NCBI GenBank assembly: GCA_004352715.1
Contig: SCFE01000013.1
Span: forward strand, 2,240,228-2,304,227
DNA: 64,000 nucleotides
Reading direction: 5' to 3'
From: Hofstenia miamia
Lineage: Eukaryota; Xenacoelomorpha; Acoela
Position 1 is the first letter of the stretch. The number at the start of each line of letters is the position of its first letter. Under the pieces are notes generated by a model. The model made no database searches, was not told the origin of the DNA, and saw only the letters and a program-made list of their open reading frames with translations. Below are positions 11,960 to 22,546 of this stretch, piece after piece. Both the position numbers and the translations under genes were made by a program.

Positions 11960-13535
11960 CGTTCGTAGCCTTTCAATCAACAGCCCACAGATGACATTCC
12001 TGAAGATGTAAATAAAGTAGAAATAGCGGTGGATTCTGACAGTGGAAAAAAAGATGTGGTGGAGATAGAAGCGTCAACAAGTTAAGAAGATTAAGGTCAG
12101 CATTCAGATATTGAAGATGGAAACTAGAATTTGTAGCCATGATTTCTAGCTTGGCTTTGAGGATACTAGATGGCAAAAGCAACCATATCAAGCGCAAATT
12201 AAGTGTTGAACTGCTAATATTTTCAGGGAAGCCAGTAGAATCACCAATCAATGTGACTCAACTTCAATGACTTAAGTGATTTTTCACTTTTTACAGAAAA
12301 AATTCAAAATATTATGTTTCTTTCTACAAATAAGTATGCAACAAAATGGATTGCTCAGCATTAACCAGATAATGGCTGGCATACAAATAGTAGGCAAGCC
12401 CTCACTATTATAGAATTAGGCGGATTCATTGGCTGTCTCATATTCGCTGGTATATTGCATGCAAAACATGAAGCATTGGAAGAACTATGGGCTAAAGATA
12501 TTGGACGACCACAACTCTATGCTACTATAAGACTCAAAAGATTTCAAGCCATTATGAAATTCCTTCGCTACGATGATACCAACACATGTACTGAAAGAAG
12601 ATTGATAGACAGGCTCGCTGCTATTCGTCAAATCTGCGACTTATTTCGAGAGTGATGTTGTCTGCTATAAATGGGGAGCTTTCCTGACAATCCATGTATA
12701 CATGAAGTCCAAACCAGACAAATATGGCATCAAGGTGTGTGTGTCATCGGCAATAGTGAAGTACATTATGTACTAAATTCTCAAGTATATCTTGGCAAGG
12801 TTGGGATCAATCCGGAAGTTGGTCAAGGTCAGCGAGTAGTTGAGGATTTGTGACAATTTTTTCCCTCTATTCCTCTGGCAAAATCATTACCTCAAAACAG
12901 ATTAACTTTAGTAGGCACTATTTGAGCCAATAAAAAAAATTATCAAACGAATTTTTTAAGGACGTGAGAGCATTCGTCAACTTTTGGCTTTCAAAACAAC
13001 ATAAATATTGCGAGCTATGTGCCAAAAAAATCCAGAGCACTGAACTTGTTATCCACTCAACACCACACCAATTCCATTTCTGATAGAGAGAATAGAAAGC
13101 CAGACATCATCTTTGTACACAATGTACATATTCATGTACATGCCAGACACGACGTTGGCCAAACAAAATTCTTTTCAACATTATTGATGTAGCTTGTCTC
13201 AATAGTTTTTTACTCTGGAATATCAGTCATCCAGAGTGGAATCGTGGTAAAAATTATAAAAGACGACTTTTCCTAATTGAACTAAGCAAAAATCTTATGC
13301 ATGAACAGATGTTAGTCAGTGTCACCATACCCCAGCTGTGGAATTTGCATCCCACAACAAGCCTAAGTAGTCGACCAAAGAGACCTCTCTGCATTGGGAC
13401 GCTGCCATCTATGCAGGAAAGAAAATTTTGCAGATTTGTTTGCAACACTTGCAACAAGTATATCTACAAGATCACTCAGACAAATCAGTAGTTTGTAATT
13501 CATGTCATACATAATATATCATGTTCTATTGGAAT
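11960..13535 (+). pseudogene. piggyBac-type transposase relic (DDE_Tnp_1_7 family)
   Basis: Conserved piggyBac transposase blocks appear in order across three frames. They are 'FIGCLIFAGIL' and 'EALEELWAKDIGRP' (12425-12520), 'RFQAIMKFLRYDD' and 'RRLIDRLAAIRQ' (12535-12640), and 'YVLNSQVYLGKVG' to 'VVEDL' (12767-12851). These are followed by the DNFF core that holds the second catalytic Asp (about 12852), 'SYVPKKSRALNLLS' (about 13013), 'HPEWNRGKNYKRRLF' (about 13228), and a C-terminal Cys-rich domain (about 13395-13535, split over three frames). The segment that should carry the third Asp (the VDxxD block) is deleted between about 13110 and 13130, and frameshifts are frequent. It cannot be active. 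It resembles the PGBD4-like branch, by motif wording only. Confidence 0.85.
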
Positions 13536-13830
13536 AAATTGTTTTTGTTAATTTAAATATTCAAAATATATGGTGAAACAAAATGTTACATAGTGCGCAG
13601 TTAATGTTAGAAAAATGTGTGAGTGGTAGAAGTGTCAACATTGCAAATTTCATAGGCGAGAAATCGAAGATTATATTTCTCGGATTATTCAATGAACCTA
13701 ATTTTTTCCTATGAGTGGTGTAAATTTAGCAATGATAGAAAAACACATTAGCAATATGAAAATGAAAGGAAAGCGATGAAGACTCGCAGCATTGATGCAC
13801 CTTTTACATTCATTTTCTCTTTCAATAACT

Positions 13831-13833
<3 letters not shown>

Positions 13834-13865
<32 letters not shown>
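13834..13865. repeat. (AT)n microsatellite
   Basis: Pure AT dinucleotide run of about 32 bp within the composite piggyBac-like element. It is the first of three such runs spaced 0.7-0.8 kb apart. Confidence 0.95.
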
Positions 13866-13867
<2 letters not shown>

Positions 13868-14522
13868 AGGTGATGCCTAGTAAAAGGCCAGAATTGCTGA
13901 AAATTAGCTAGAATGGGACAAATTTTTAAATACTAACCTTTAAAATAAACAAGGATACGCCATCTAAAAACAAAAATAAGTTTGGATTATGTTTTCAATA
14001 AATAGAAAGATTTTCAATTAGTTCATTCAAACTTACCCATCTTCTCTCTGATTATTTGTGAGATTACAATTATTCACTAATTTACAAAAATTACTTAATA
14101 AAATATTAGTTAATTTTTTTGAAATTAATGAATATGAACGAAAACATACATTTTGATCACGAGATATTTCCTTAAAACTAGACTGCAGTCTGGTTCTGCA
14201 AAACTTAGAATCTACTTCAGTTGCACTTGACAAAAACTTTACGCACAATGCCACAAACGGAGCCAATTCATCTCTAGGATAAGAAAGCAATCCGCGATTA
14301 ATGAGACTAATATATTACGACTTTGGGCCGATATCGGTCTGAGAACTTAAGTCATCTTTAGCACAATATTACTTGGCAAAATAGCTGATTTTGTAAGGGC
14401 AGACTGCTTCAACAATTTCGCACTTTCCGCATTGAAGAGTTTTTCAATATGATTCCACTCTAAACAACGAACATCAGATGGAGAATCTTCTTCTATGTTG
14501 TAGAAATGAAGGTATTGCCTTG

Positions 14523-14559
<37 letters not shown>

Positions 14560-14589
14560 GAAAGACTTGATTAGCCACTGAGGGCAAAC
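13866..14589. other. Unassigned interior of the composite element, with one (AT)n run
   Basis: Two minus-strand open frames (14290-14033 and about 14510-14347) have protein-like composition but no motif that I recognise. A second (AT)n microsatellite occupies 14525-14557. The stretch between the AT runs is likely an inserted or decayed element of unknown type. Confidence 0.35.
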
Positions 14590-15290
14590 ACTACAAAAAT
14601 ATAAAAAACAAAAGTCAAGTTTTACGGCAACAAGAACAGTCACATGAGATGCAGTAGGAGCAGATGGAAGAGTAGCAAAGCGGGAGAAGGGCTCTAAAAA
14701 GAGGAAAGACATCAACGTTTCCTAAAACTCGGGGCGAGGAAAAAAATAAATTGCTGTTGGACGATTGAGAGTCAAGATGAATTTAGCAGCAGCACAAGCA
14801 TGATTGAAAAACGAGTGAAGGGTGCGATGTTTTTTGGGACGATGTACAGAGAACGTGACAACAACATCAAGCAAGTGGAGTGGGAATTAGAGAAATTTAT
14901 GAAATCAAAAGGATCAAAGTCCAATTTGCGAGTGAGCAAACGATTGAACAGGAGGAGATCACAAGCATGAAAATAGCGCGACAGCAGGAGAGTGGAGAAT
15001 TTGACAAGAGCGTCTTTGTATGACAAGGGAGAGATCTATTTGAAGGCACGCTTCTGGAAACGTTCCATAGAGTGGAACAAGGAACGAAAAGGCCACCAAC
15101 AGGGAGAAGCGTAGAGAAGAATGGCGCGAGGAATTGACTTTAACAAAGAGAGTTTCACAGCAGCCGTGGAATTAAAGGGAACATTGTGGAAGAAGACAAA
15201 GTGTGAGGAATTAGCTTTGCGGAGACACAAGGGCACATGTCCTGACCAATTTAAGTTTGCAGCATGTTGAACTCCAATCGATGAGTATGA
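14590..15290 (-). pseudogene. LINE reverse transcriptase C-terminal relic (L2/CR1 type)
   Basis: Minus-strand frames give, in order, 'VPLCLRKANSSHFVFF' (about 15236-15190), 'SIPRAILLYASPCWWP' followed by 'SMERFQKRAFK' (about 15140-15036), and 'YKDALVKFSTLLLSRYFHA' with 'DLLLFNRLL' (about 15020-14935). This is the usual order of the thumb and post-RT region of L2/CR1-type non-LTR retrotransposons. The RT catalytic core is absent. It sits inside the composite piggyBac-like element and is probably a later insertion, disrupted by AT microsatellites. Confidence 0.75.
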
Positions 15291-15358
15291 TGTGGAAAAA
15301 AGTTCATGGAGCGAGGCAGATCAGAAGGGGAGGCACAGAAAAGGAAATACCACATGTC

Positions 15359-15380
15359 ATATATATATATATATATATAT
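15359..15380. repeat. (AT)n microsatellite
   Basis: AT dinucleotide run of about 22 bp, the third in the composite element after 13834-13865 and 14525-14557. Confidence 0.9.
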
Positions 15381-16027
15381 AGTATATGGTATATATTGGC
15401 AAAATGATATTTGTCAAAATGAACGGGTATTGTTTTGCAACTTATTGCACCATACATTGGAAATGCAGAAAACATCACAGCAGATATTTATTTTCCAGTC
15501 TGTTTCTTGTGATATCTTTCCTAGCTTGAAAATTTACATGTTGAGATTTTTAATATGTTATTATCCCCTTTAGAAATACATGGTAGAAGAATCAAATTTT
15601 ATTCGATTTTCAGGTTCACAAATACATTACTATAGTTATTTATGTTCCAAGTCCGAAAAAATTGTACGTCATTGTCTTTGTTACATTATATTGCTGAAGC
15701 CTCACTAAAAGAACATGAAAATATATAAATAATTTTTATTACAATAATTACAAGGGTGATGTCGATAATTTTTATATACTCGGCACACCTAATCTTCTAT
15801 TTTGAATTGCACAAGTTGTCGCTTGCCAGTTTCTAAAAATTTTTTTAGCATTACGCATATAACGCCTTGGTGTATTTTTTCATATTCATCCAAAGTAAAA
15901 CAGCAACAAATCCCACGGGTAAAGAATCTTCATGAAGGGCAGACAATGAAACTAATGTGTAGCAGAAAATAAAATACCAGTAGTTCATACTAAAATATTG
16001 GAATTATATCTACATCTACTACCAATG

Positions 16028-16146
16028 TCATGTCTAATAGTCGAAAAAAAGTTCGATACATGAACTGCTCAAGAAAACATGATGTCGAAAAGTCTGAAGA
16101 ATGTCAAACTTGCAATCAACATATATGTTACAGGCACATAAAAATA
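16028..16146 (+). pseudogene. piggyBac transposase C-terminal Cys-rich domain fragment
   Basis: The + frame reads a short basic start, 'RKKVRYMNCSRKHD', then 'SEECQTCNQHICYRH'. This Cys/His pattern (C, CxxC, C, H) is the C-terminal cross-brace finger of piggyBac transposases that binds the transposon ends. It lies about 100 bp inside the right TTAA end, where that domain is expected. The 11960-13535 relic has its own Cys-rich tail, so two transposase genes contributed to this element. Confidence 0.65.
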
Positions 16147-16342
16147 TTATCTGGTTTTTTATTGTTTTGCTAGGCGATGAAAATTATCTGGGGTACCTGG
16201 GTACCCCACTGGTAATTAACTTACCAATTTTTTGTGGTAGTTAGATGGTTAATAACATCATCTAGACACAATGGCAAGATGGAATATTGTTTAAAAATAC
16301 GAATTCACCCGGTCAAATTAGTGTTAATTGCTTTAGACAAAT

Positions 16343-16663
16343 ATGATTTGCAAAGGTATTAGTGATTGGTTGCGCATATGCAATCTCTCCAATTATGCTA
16401 TGACGAACATTACAAGTTCATCACTACTATGCAAAACATGCAAAGGCAAAATTGTTGATGCATTGAAGAAACACATCTCTGTAAATGGTATTAAGTTAAG
16501 CATAATGGTGATCACTGGAGTTTGTGTTTGGTGGTGGTGAAGGTCTCGTGTATCACGCTGGAAAGTCACAGGTTTTAATATGGTTTTAGTAGTAATCGCT
16601 TTTGATTCATACTCTCAATGGATGATCATTTGTTCAGGTGATGTAGAGTAAAATCCAGGATTA
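16343..16663 (+). pseudogene. LINE N-terminal region with broken 2A-like ribosome-skipping motif
   Basis: An open frame from 16343 to a stop at 16538-16540 continues in the same frame to a hydrophobic stretch (from about 16583, 'NMVLVVIAF') and then GDVE-stop-NPG-L at 16637-16663. The 2A consensus is D-V/I-E-x-N-P-G-P. Here x is a TAA stop and the last Pro is Leu. 2A oligopeptides at the N-terminus of CR1/L2/Rex1-type elements are established in sea urchin and other invertebrates, where they separate an N-terminal signal-like peptide from the rest of the protein. This copy cannot function. Confidence 0.7.
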
Positions 16664-16769
16664 GCTTCCCTGATGGGTTAGACTGATGCTATGTTAAAGC
16701 AAATGAAGAAGGATGACTTAATTATGATCATTCTTGATATGCAATCTACTGTAGATACAGTACAATGGC

Positions 16770-17872
16770 TTTTGACACTACTATTTCTGATGAACTACAG
16801 AAAGTGAGATCTCTGATTAACAAATGCAGCAAAGATCAAACAGATGTTACGGAAAAATATTCTGAAGCAATCATATAAGAAATTTCTGAGTTGCATAAGG
16901 ATGTAAAGGAACAGTTAAGTGAAATCAAGGCAATTGTTAAGAAATCAGATGATCACTGTGGATAAGCAAGGTTTGATTGATACAGTCTCTACCTCTGATA
17001 GAGAAGTAGGATCAGATGATTACTGATATTGTGTACAAATAAGCAGTTTGAAAGAATGGGCAGAGAAAGACTGATCTGGACGTCTTTCGAAAGAAAAGGA
17101 AAACGTTGAAAAATTTTTGTAGTACTTAGATATCAATCAAACGACCCATATGGTCGTTGCATATCAAGAAATTGCTAAAAAATATTTTTGCCCTCTTGTG
17201 GCCAATACTCATTATGGTTAAAATGACGTAATTCCTCTCAAGTGAAAATTGAGAATGTCATTAATGTGATTTAAAAGCTGTTTTCTGATTCCAATACAAT
17301 TTGTGATTTTATATATTCTAAAATAATAATTTAGTAAAAGTAAAAGAAATGAAAAACATGTAATGTTTAACTGTTCCTGAACTTTTCAATCCATTCCCAG
17401 TTAATTGAAATCTTATTGATTCAATTAAAAATTTGTCGAATGCTCCTTCTATACACTTGATTGCTGCTCCAATCTAAATAAATATAATAAATTTAAAAAT
17501 ATTATAAAATGTAATGGAAAATATAGGCCATGAAAATAAAAAAATAGGACATATTGTGAAAAGTAATTTGAATGATAACTTAATGGTTAAGTTCAAATCA
17601 GAATGGACAGTAAGAACACTGGTGGCATCAGCGCAAATTGCGCAGAAGCAGAGGTACTTCTTTCTCGAGATTTGAGCAAAAAAGATCGGGAAACTGAGCA
17701 GAAAGTTCTGAAAAAGAGATATGAATTTATTACAAACAACAACATAAGTAAAGGAAGCATAAAAATAAGAAACCTTCAAGTCTTCCAAGAAGTCAAATTG
17801 GTTGATCTCGATTCACAGCAAAAAACAGACATCCTTAATAATAAAAAGTGTGTGATTTACCATTCCCTATGA
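16770..17872 (+). pseudogene. LINE ORF1 relic: coiled coil and C-terminal block
   Basis: The frame at about 16770-16970 has heptad-like character ('SDELQKVRSLINKC', 'ISELHKDVKEQLSEIK'), interrupted by stops. A later piece at about 17590-17840 reads 'SEWTVRTLVASAQ' in one frame, then 'LLSRDLSKKDRETEQKVL' in the next. That matches the end of ORF1 in L2-like elements, where an 'xxSxDLTxxERE'-type block closes the RNA-binding domain. The part between (about 17000-17550) is too decayed to assign. Confidence 0.6.
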
Positions 17873-18239
17873 ATACTGTCATAATATTAATGGAATAAGA
17901 TCGAAGTTCTTTCAGTTTCAGGAATTTATTTAATATCTTTCTTTTGTTGCCCTACAGGAGAGTAAAATTGGGGAGGATTCCACAACAGATTTGTCTATCA
18001 ATCTTGATTACTTCTACATGTTTTGACAAGATCGTTCTTATGATGCCGCTGCCTAGTTGATGACTTACATTAGCACGAAATGAGCTATTCAAGAGCCGCG
18101 TCTTGTCTCTAGTATAAATCATAAGAACCTGGAACTTCAGATTATCTCGGTAAGACCAAGATTTTTAACACGTAGCATTTCGTGTATTTTCATTGCCAAT
18201 GTTTACATAAAGCCACAATCAAAAAGGTCGAACTCAGAA

Positions 18240-18620
18240 ATTAAGTTACAAAAGCCATCAAGTTTGCTTTGCTATCGAATCTACATGCATTTCTCATAAT
18301 TGTTGGAGACATAAACAGCGACAGAATTAAATGTTTTGAAGTTCTCAATCTAACAAACATTGTCAACTTTGGCACATTTGTGCCAACGGGAAACAAGTTA
18401 TATTCCAAGGTTGAAGCTACTGAATATATGTCTAATCTGGGTACCCATAACATTTCACACTTTCATAAAGGAATCTTAATCAAGCCTCTTGTTTTTAATA
18501 TTAACAGCCACAAAACCAAAAGAAGATGGAAACTCCAAACCACTACTGAAAGGGATCACATTGAGCATCTGAGTTCTGTTTTAGAAAGTGCGGATTGAGA
18601 TCTATTTGTAGAAAAATCAG
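18240..18620 (+). pseudogene. LINE endonuclease C-terminal remnant
   Basis: The frame from 18269 reads 'FLIIVGDINSDRIK', which matches the GDFN(x)D block of apurinic/apyrimidinic-type endonucleases of LINEs. It is followed by 'NIVNFGTFVPTGN', the usual text before the lost 'SDH' block. Downstream 'KTKRRWKLQ' and 'HLSSVLESAD' fit the linker between endonuclease and RT. The N-terminal half of the nuclease (17880-18240) is not readable. Confidence 0.65.
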
Positions 18621-18929
18621 CGACCAATGAAGAATTTATCGCTGTTGTTGCAGAATATCTTAAATTTAATTTGATATATGTACCCTGCTTACTAAAGTGG
18701 AAATACACAGTGATGCTTTGAAAATTGAAAAAGACCCCTTTCTTTGAGAGTGATATAGAGAAAAAACCGCTGCTATAAAATAAGAAACAATAGAATTCGC
18801 AACAAGAGTCAAAGAGCAATAAATAAATATGTTCTACTGAAGCGTAGCATGAAGTTTAGGAACATTGTAGGAGGTAGCTCAGAGTTATGTAAGAAAAGAA
18901 AAGGCAATTATTTCCAATGAAAGAGCAAA

Positions 18930-20045
18930 TGATCTTAACTTGCATTTTGTTCGTTTTAATGATGGGGCAGTGAGGGATGATGCTCCTGCAAGTACAGACA
19001 ATCTAAAAAAAGCTCAGTGTTCGAAGGCACACTTCACTTCAGTGGAAGTTGCAAATGTTTTTAGGCGTTGTAGTTCTAAAAAGGCAATGGGTCTAGATAA
19101 CTTGCATGGTTTTTCAAAATGTGCAACCGTGAGTTAAGCTATATCCACTCAGTGATTTTAATGATATTGTTTCAAAGTGTGTACACCCAATGCAGCAGTA
19201 GAAGGCTATTGTCGCACCTAGTATCAAAAATCCACAGGTTGGGACTAAGGTTGACAAAATTTTTTGCCCTGTGTGCCTTACATCTATACCAGATCACAGT
19301 TTTAAAAAACTTATTTCATTCATACCTCTAGAGACTTTTCAAAACTCTTCAGATGGATATCAATTTGCATATCAGCCTGGCTTATCTACTACTGATGCCA
19401 TAGCTGTGTTACTAAATAGCATTGCTTCTCATCTGGATTAATGCAATAAATCAGTGGTCAAGGTAGTCTTTTTGGACTTCCGCTCAGCCTTCAACACTGT
19501 GTTACCAAATGTACTGAACAGAATATTTATTGACAACTTATCAGACGATAAATGGTTTGAGTTCTGGCTATCCATCTATCTTTTGGATTGGAAACAAGCT
19601 TTTACCATCAGATAGCAGTTCCTCTGATGAACAGAACGTATTGGTCGGTATCTCTCAGGGAGGCCGAATTCTTTGTTGTTGTTCGTAAATTACACTAACT
19701 AAATCAGTTTAAATATGAAGCAAGTTGTACAAAACTCGACTAATACAGTTCGTCAACTTTTGATACAATATTCTGATAATACCTTCGTAATTGCTCTAAA
19801 TGCATCGAATCCAGAGGGACATTTAGTCGAAGCCGAGCAATTTTTGAACAATTTAACTTATCCGAGGGACATTTAGTCGAAGCCGAGCAATTTTTGAACA
19901 ATTTAACTTATCAATTTGATCGCATGAATCTCATAAACAAATATGTCAAAGCCAAAGAAATCATCTTTAGAAACAAATCTTTAAAGAATTTAAAGCTCTT
20001 AAAATTTGGAGTTGAACATGAACTTTCAGTCAAGAACTTATCTTA
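18930..20045 (+). pseudogene. LINE reverse transcriptase relic
   Basis: Ordered RT blocks across frames: 'VANVFRRCSSKKAMGLDN' (about 19050-19110), 'SDGYQFAYQPGLSTTDA' (about 19350-19400), and 'VVFLDFRSAFNTV' (about 19463-19501, the F-x-D motif A, with Asp kept). They are followed by a 'QYSDNTFVIAL' motif C (19766-19798), where the usual YADD reads YSDN (19769-19780), and then 'KAKEIIFRNKS' (about 19951). A 50-bp tandem duplication at 19814-19913 shifts the frame after motif C. Loss of the second motif C Asp and the frameshifts make it inactive. Confidence 0.8.
19814..19913. repeat. Exact 50-bp tandem duplication inside the LINE RT
   Basis: The unit starting 'gagggacatttagtcgaagc' occurs at 19814-19863 and again at 19864-19913 without a difference. 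Fifty is not a multiple of three, so the second copy shifts the RT frame. Either a recent replication slippage or an unmerged assembly overlap could explain it. Confidence 0.85.
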
Positions 20046-20049
20046 TTGC

Positions 20050-20240
20050 TGTGGCTAGGAGACCTCACTTTTTTCTGATTGGTCTAGAGGGGATCTTTGA
20101 CCCCATGCAAGTTCACGGATATTGCTGGGGGTTGTAGTGACGTCGTGGAAATTGTATAGTTATTGATTCATGTACCTTTACTAGTTTTTGTGTTATTTAC
20201 AGAGTGCCAATTTATTTTGCAAAATTTATTTTACTTTATT
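20050..20240 (+). repeat. Truncated LTR fragment (CCAAT/CRE LTR family)
   Basis: Shares 'cacttttttctgattggt', a gatattg-ctggggg segment, 'gacgtcgtgg' and a 'tgtacctttactagtttttgtgttattta' end with LTR copies at 22130, 34707 and (inverted) 43527. The 42-bp duplication of the 34.7-kb copy is not present here. It abuts the LINE RT directly, so the LTR element or a rearrangement truncated the LINE. Confidence 0.7.
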
Positions 20241-20374
20241 ACATAAACACATGCCTCTGCTAATATACGTGACATTGTTAGCTGGTGGTTTACTTTGCGT
20301 TTGTGATGATACATTGTTGACTAATGATATCCGTAAGAATTCCATACATTTCTCATTATTAACAATAAGTGTAA

Positions 20375-21620
20375 TTTAATTTGTTTTTTCTATACATTAC
20401 ATGCAAAGGACTACATTTCGTTTTTCAAATACATTGCTATTTCATTGTAAAAATTCCTACATTTAATTTGTTTTTCACAAATACAAAATGGAAAACTATT
20501 TGCCATACTTAAACATTACAAGCATATGAAATACAGACTTACATGATAAAGCCAATTTCATTTTCTGAAAAATTATAAATGTGACACTATTAGTAGGATT
20601 TATATACATATACATGCTTTCATTAATACACTATTATTACATTAGTTTACACAATGGTCTTTTCTATGCATTTCTTTTTTTGGCTTATATGGATTTTCAG
20701 GGGTGTACAGTTTTCCTGAGTGTTGCATCTTTTTTGACTTTGTACATCTTTTTTAGCTTATTTTTTTGGTTTATGACTCTTGTGTGGCTGTATACATTAC
20801 ATGGTCTTTTGCTTTTCATTGCTTTTATAGCTTTAATGCATGTATCCCTTATCTGTCCATATTGTAGTTGGTATAGAAATGATAATGCACTCATTATTCA
20901 CCCCCTTGTAGTTGATATCGGGTTTTCTCCAATTGATAGATTTGATTTTCAATCATTAAACTAATCACAATTCCATTTTGAGATCGCCTTCTAAACGTAC
21001 AAAATGTTTATAAATGGATAGTAAGTAGTATATGCATAAATACACGTGCATGGTATTTAACAGATGGATTGCAAATATTTTTGAGAAAATTACGAAATAA
21101 AAATTTATAGGTGAAAAACAACATCTATAAAATCGCATAAATATTGTATAAACTTTACTATGACTTTTAAAATAAAAAAGCAAAAAATCAATGTGTATAA
21201 TTTATAGTTTCAGTAAGCTACTAGTTAAAAAAAATAGAAAAATTTAAGTTGCATTCAATTAAACAAAATATTCAAAATAGCAAAAATCAATATATATATA
21301 ATTTAGTTGGAAGGTTTAATTGAAAAAAATACTTGATTAAATGTGAAATATTATAATATAGATGGGTTATGAAAACAAAAGTATTATTGTCATACCTTGT
21401 TATGTGTGTAGATGCATTTGAAACCCAAATGCATTGCCTTCAGTATTTGAGTTTTCAAGATTGCCTTCTACATGTATAAATGCTTGTAAATAGTGTATTA
21501 TTCACATTTAAAAAATATAGGCGCATAGTATTTTAAAGATAGATTGCTTAGAATTTCGAGAAAATTGCAAACTAATATTTTGCAAGTGTAGGAGCTCTAC
21601 AATATCAGCCATATGATTAA
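20375..21620 (+). repeat. Long member of the dispersed non-coding family
   Basis: Matches the left arm of the 1.6-6.7 kb inverted repeat and its spacer in the same order: 'ctatacattacatgcaa' (20391), 'cacaaatacaaaatgga' (20477), 'ttattcacccccttgtag' (20895), 'acaaaatgtttataaatgg' (21000), 'ctataaaatcgcata' (21125), and a 'gtgtataatttatagtttcagtaagctactag' stretch (21194). Only one orientation is present here, so the inversion is not an obligate part of the family. The hydrophobic open frame at 20581-20964 is a by-product. Confidence 0.7.
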
Positions 21621-22129
21621 AATACTAGAATTAGAAACTAGAAATATTAAAAACACATGAAATATTGGAAATTAGTACAAATCATGAAAGCAAAAACATT
21701 AAATTCAGGGGATCCAAGGCTTACCAATGTTTCTATGTGTAGACATATTTTGAGATCTAAACCAAAGCCCCAGCTTTACATGTATTTTGAGATTAAAATC
21801 AATGCAAAGTATCAGCTTACCAGGGATAATGTAGAATTATCACCCAGGCCAGGATGTGCATTTAGCAATGGTAATTTAGTCCTTTGTTTTGCTGATTCCT
21901 ATTGTGGGTCAATGTCTACCTCCCAAACTGTGTAGTCTTTAGAATAACTTTGGAATAACTAATATTAATTTCCATTGATTTCTAACTAATTATGTTTTAG
22001 GCAACCATCAACTCCAGTTTGATAGTGGGCATCAGTCTGACGCTGAATCCATTCACCAACATTCCATTCCTTGTGATGTTTCCAGACACTGATGACTCAG
22101 CTCACACTCAAAGAGGAAATAGTATTATA
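21621..22129. other. Unassigned stretch before LTR
   Basis: No gene is supported. The part at 22010-22110 ('agtgggcatcagtctga', 'ccattccttgtgatgtttccagac') resembles 23605-23690 and the inverted LTR near 24110, suggesting shared repeat sequence. Confidence 0.4.
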
Positions 22130-22546
22130 TGAGTAGCATAGAGAGACTTCCGTGAGGTGTCTGATTGGTCGAGAGGTGGGTTAGGTGGGTTCCATGAGGT
22201 GTCACTTTTTTGTGATTGGTCGAGAGGGTTGGCCTTTGACCTGAGACGTCGTGGATATTGGCGGGGGTGTTTTACTGATGTCATGCATGTACTTTTTAGT
22301 TTTTTTGTTATGTCTGAGTTCTATTTTAATTTTTTTTTTTTTTTTATTTTTGTTTTTCCTAATTAACCTACCTTACATGTATTACTTTCCCACATTAACT
22401 TACTTTACATGTATTACTTTCCCACTTTACATACTTGTTTAAAAAAGTAAAAATAATTTACATACTTGTTTAAAAAGTGGAATCGAAAAATATTTCCAAA
22501 TAAAAAATAAATATTAATAATAATATTTGATAAACGTACGTGGTAA
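22130..22546 (+). repeat. LTR of the CCAAT/CRE gypsy family, running into a gap
   Basis: Begins 'tgagtagcatagagagactt' and shares 'gtgattggtcgagagggttg', 'gacgtcgtggatattggcgg' and 'gatgtcatgcatgtact' with the copy at 34707. The same module, inverted, precedes the gag gene of the 36.8-43.5 kb gypsy element, which identifies it as an LTR. A T-rich run lies at 22330-22346. The 3' part is lost in the gap. Confidence 0.75.

Larger units (their letters stand above)
10713..16248. mobile_element. Composite piggyBac-like element flanked by TTAA
   Basis: TTAA lies at 10709-10712 and again at 16249-16252. Just inside, the left end 'ccttttagctacta' and the reverse complement of the right end 'ccatctaactacca' match at 10 of 14 positions. 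Subterminal palindromes built on ggggtacc-tg-ggtacccc occur near 10728, 10917 and, perfectly, at 16194-16211. The interior carries a degenerate piggyBac transposase, a second transposase Cys-rich tail at 16.0-16.1 kb, and a LINE fragment. The unit is therefore an old piggyBac-type element with later insertions and perhaps a nested relative. It is far longer than a normal autonomous copy. Confidence 0.6.
16330..20045 (+). mobile_element. Degenerate L2/CR1-like LINE with N-terminal 2A-like motif
   Basis: A + strand non-LTR retrotransposon can be followed through its usual order: an N-terminal region ending in a 2A-like motif (16343-16663), a coiled-coil ORF1 part (about 16770-16970), the ORF1 C-terminal block (17603-17872), an endonuclease remnant (about 18240-18480), and reverse transcriptase (about 18930-20045). 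Stops and frameshifts occur throughout. It starts just after the piggyBac-like element's right TTAA and ends abruptly at a gypsy LTR fragment at 20050, so its 3' end is missing. Confidence 0.8.

Noticed and set aside
20581-20964. 127-codon hydrophobic frame that could be read as a membrane protein
   Set aside because: It lies inside a member of the dispersed non-coding family, and its hydrophobicity follows from T-rich sequence.
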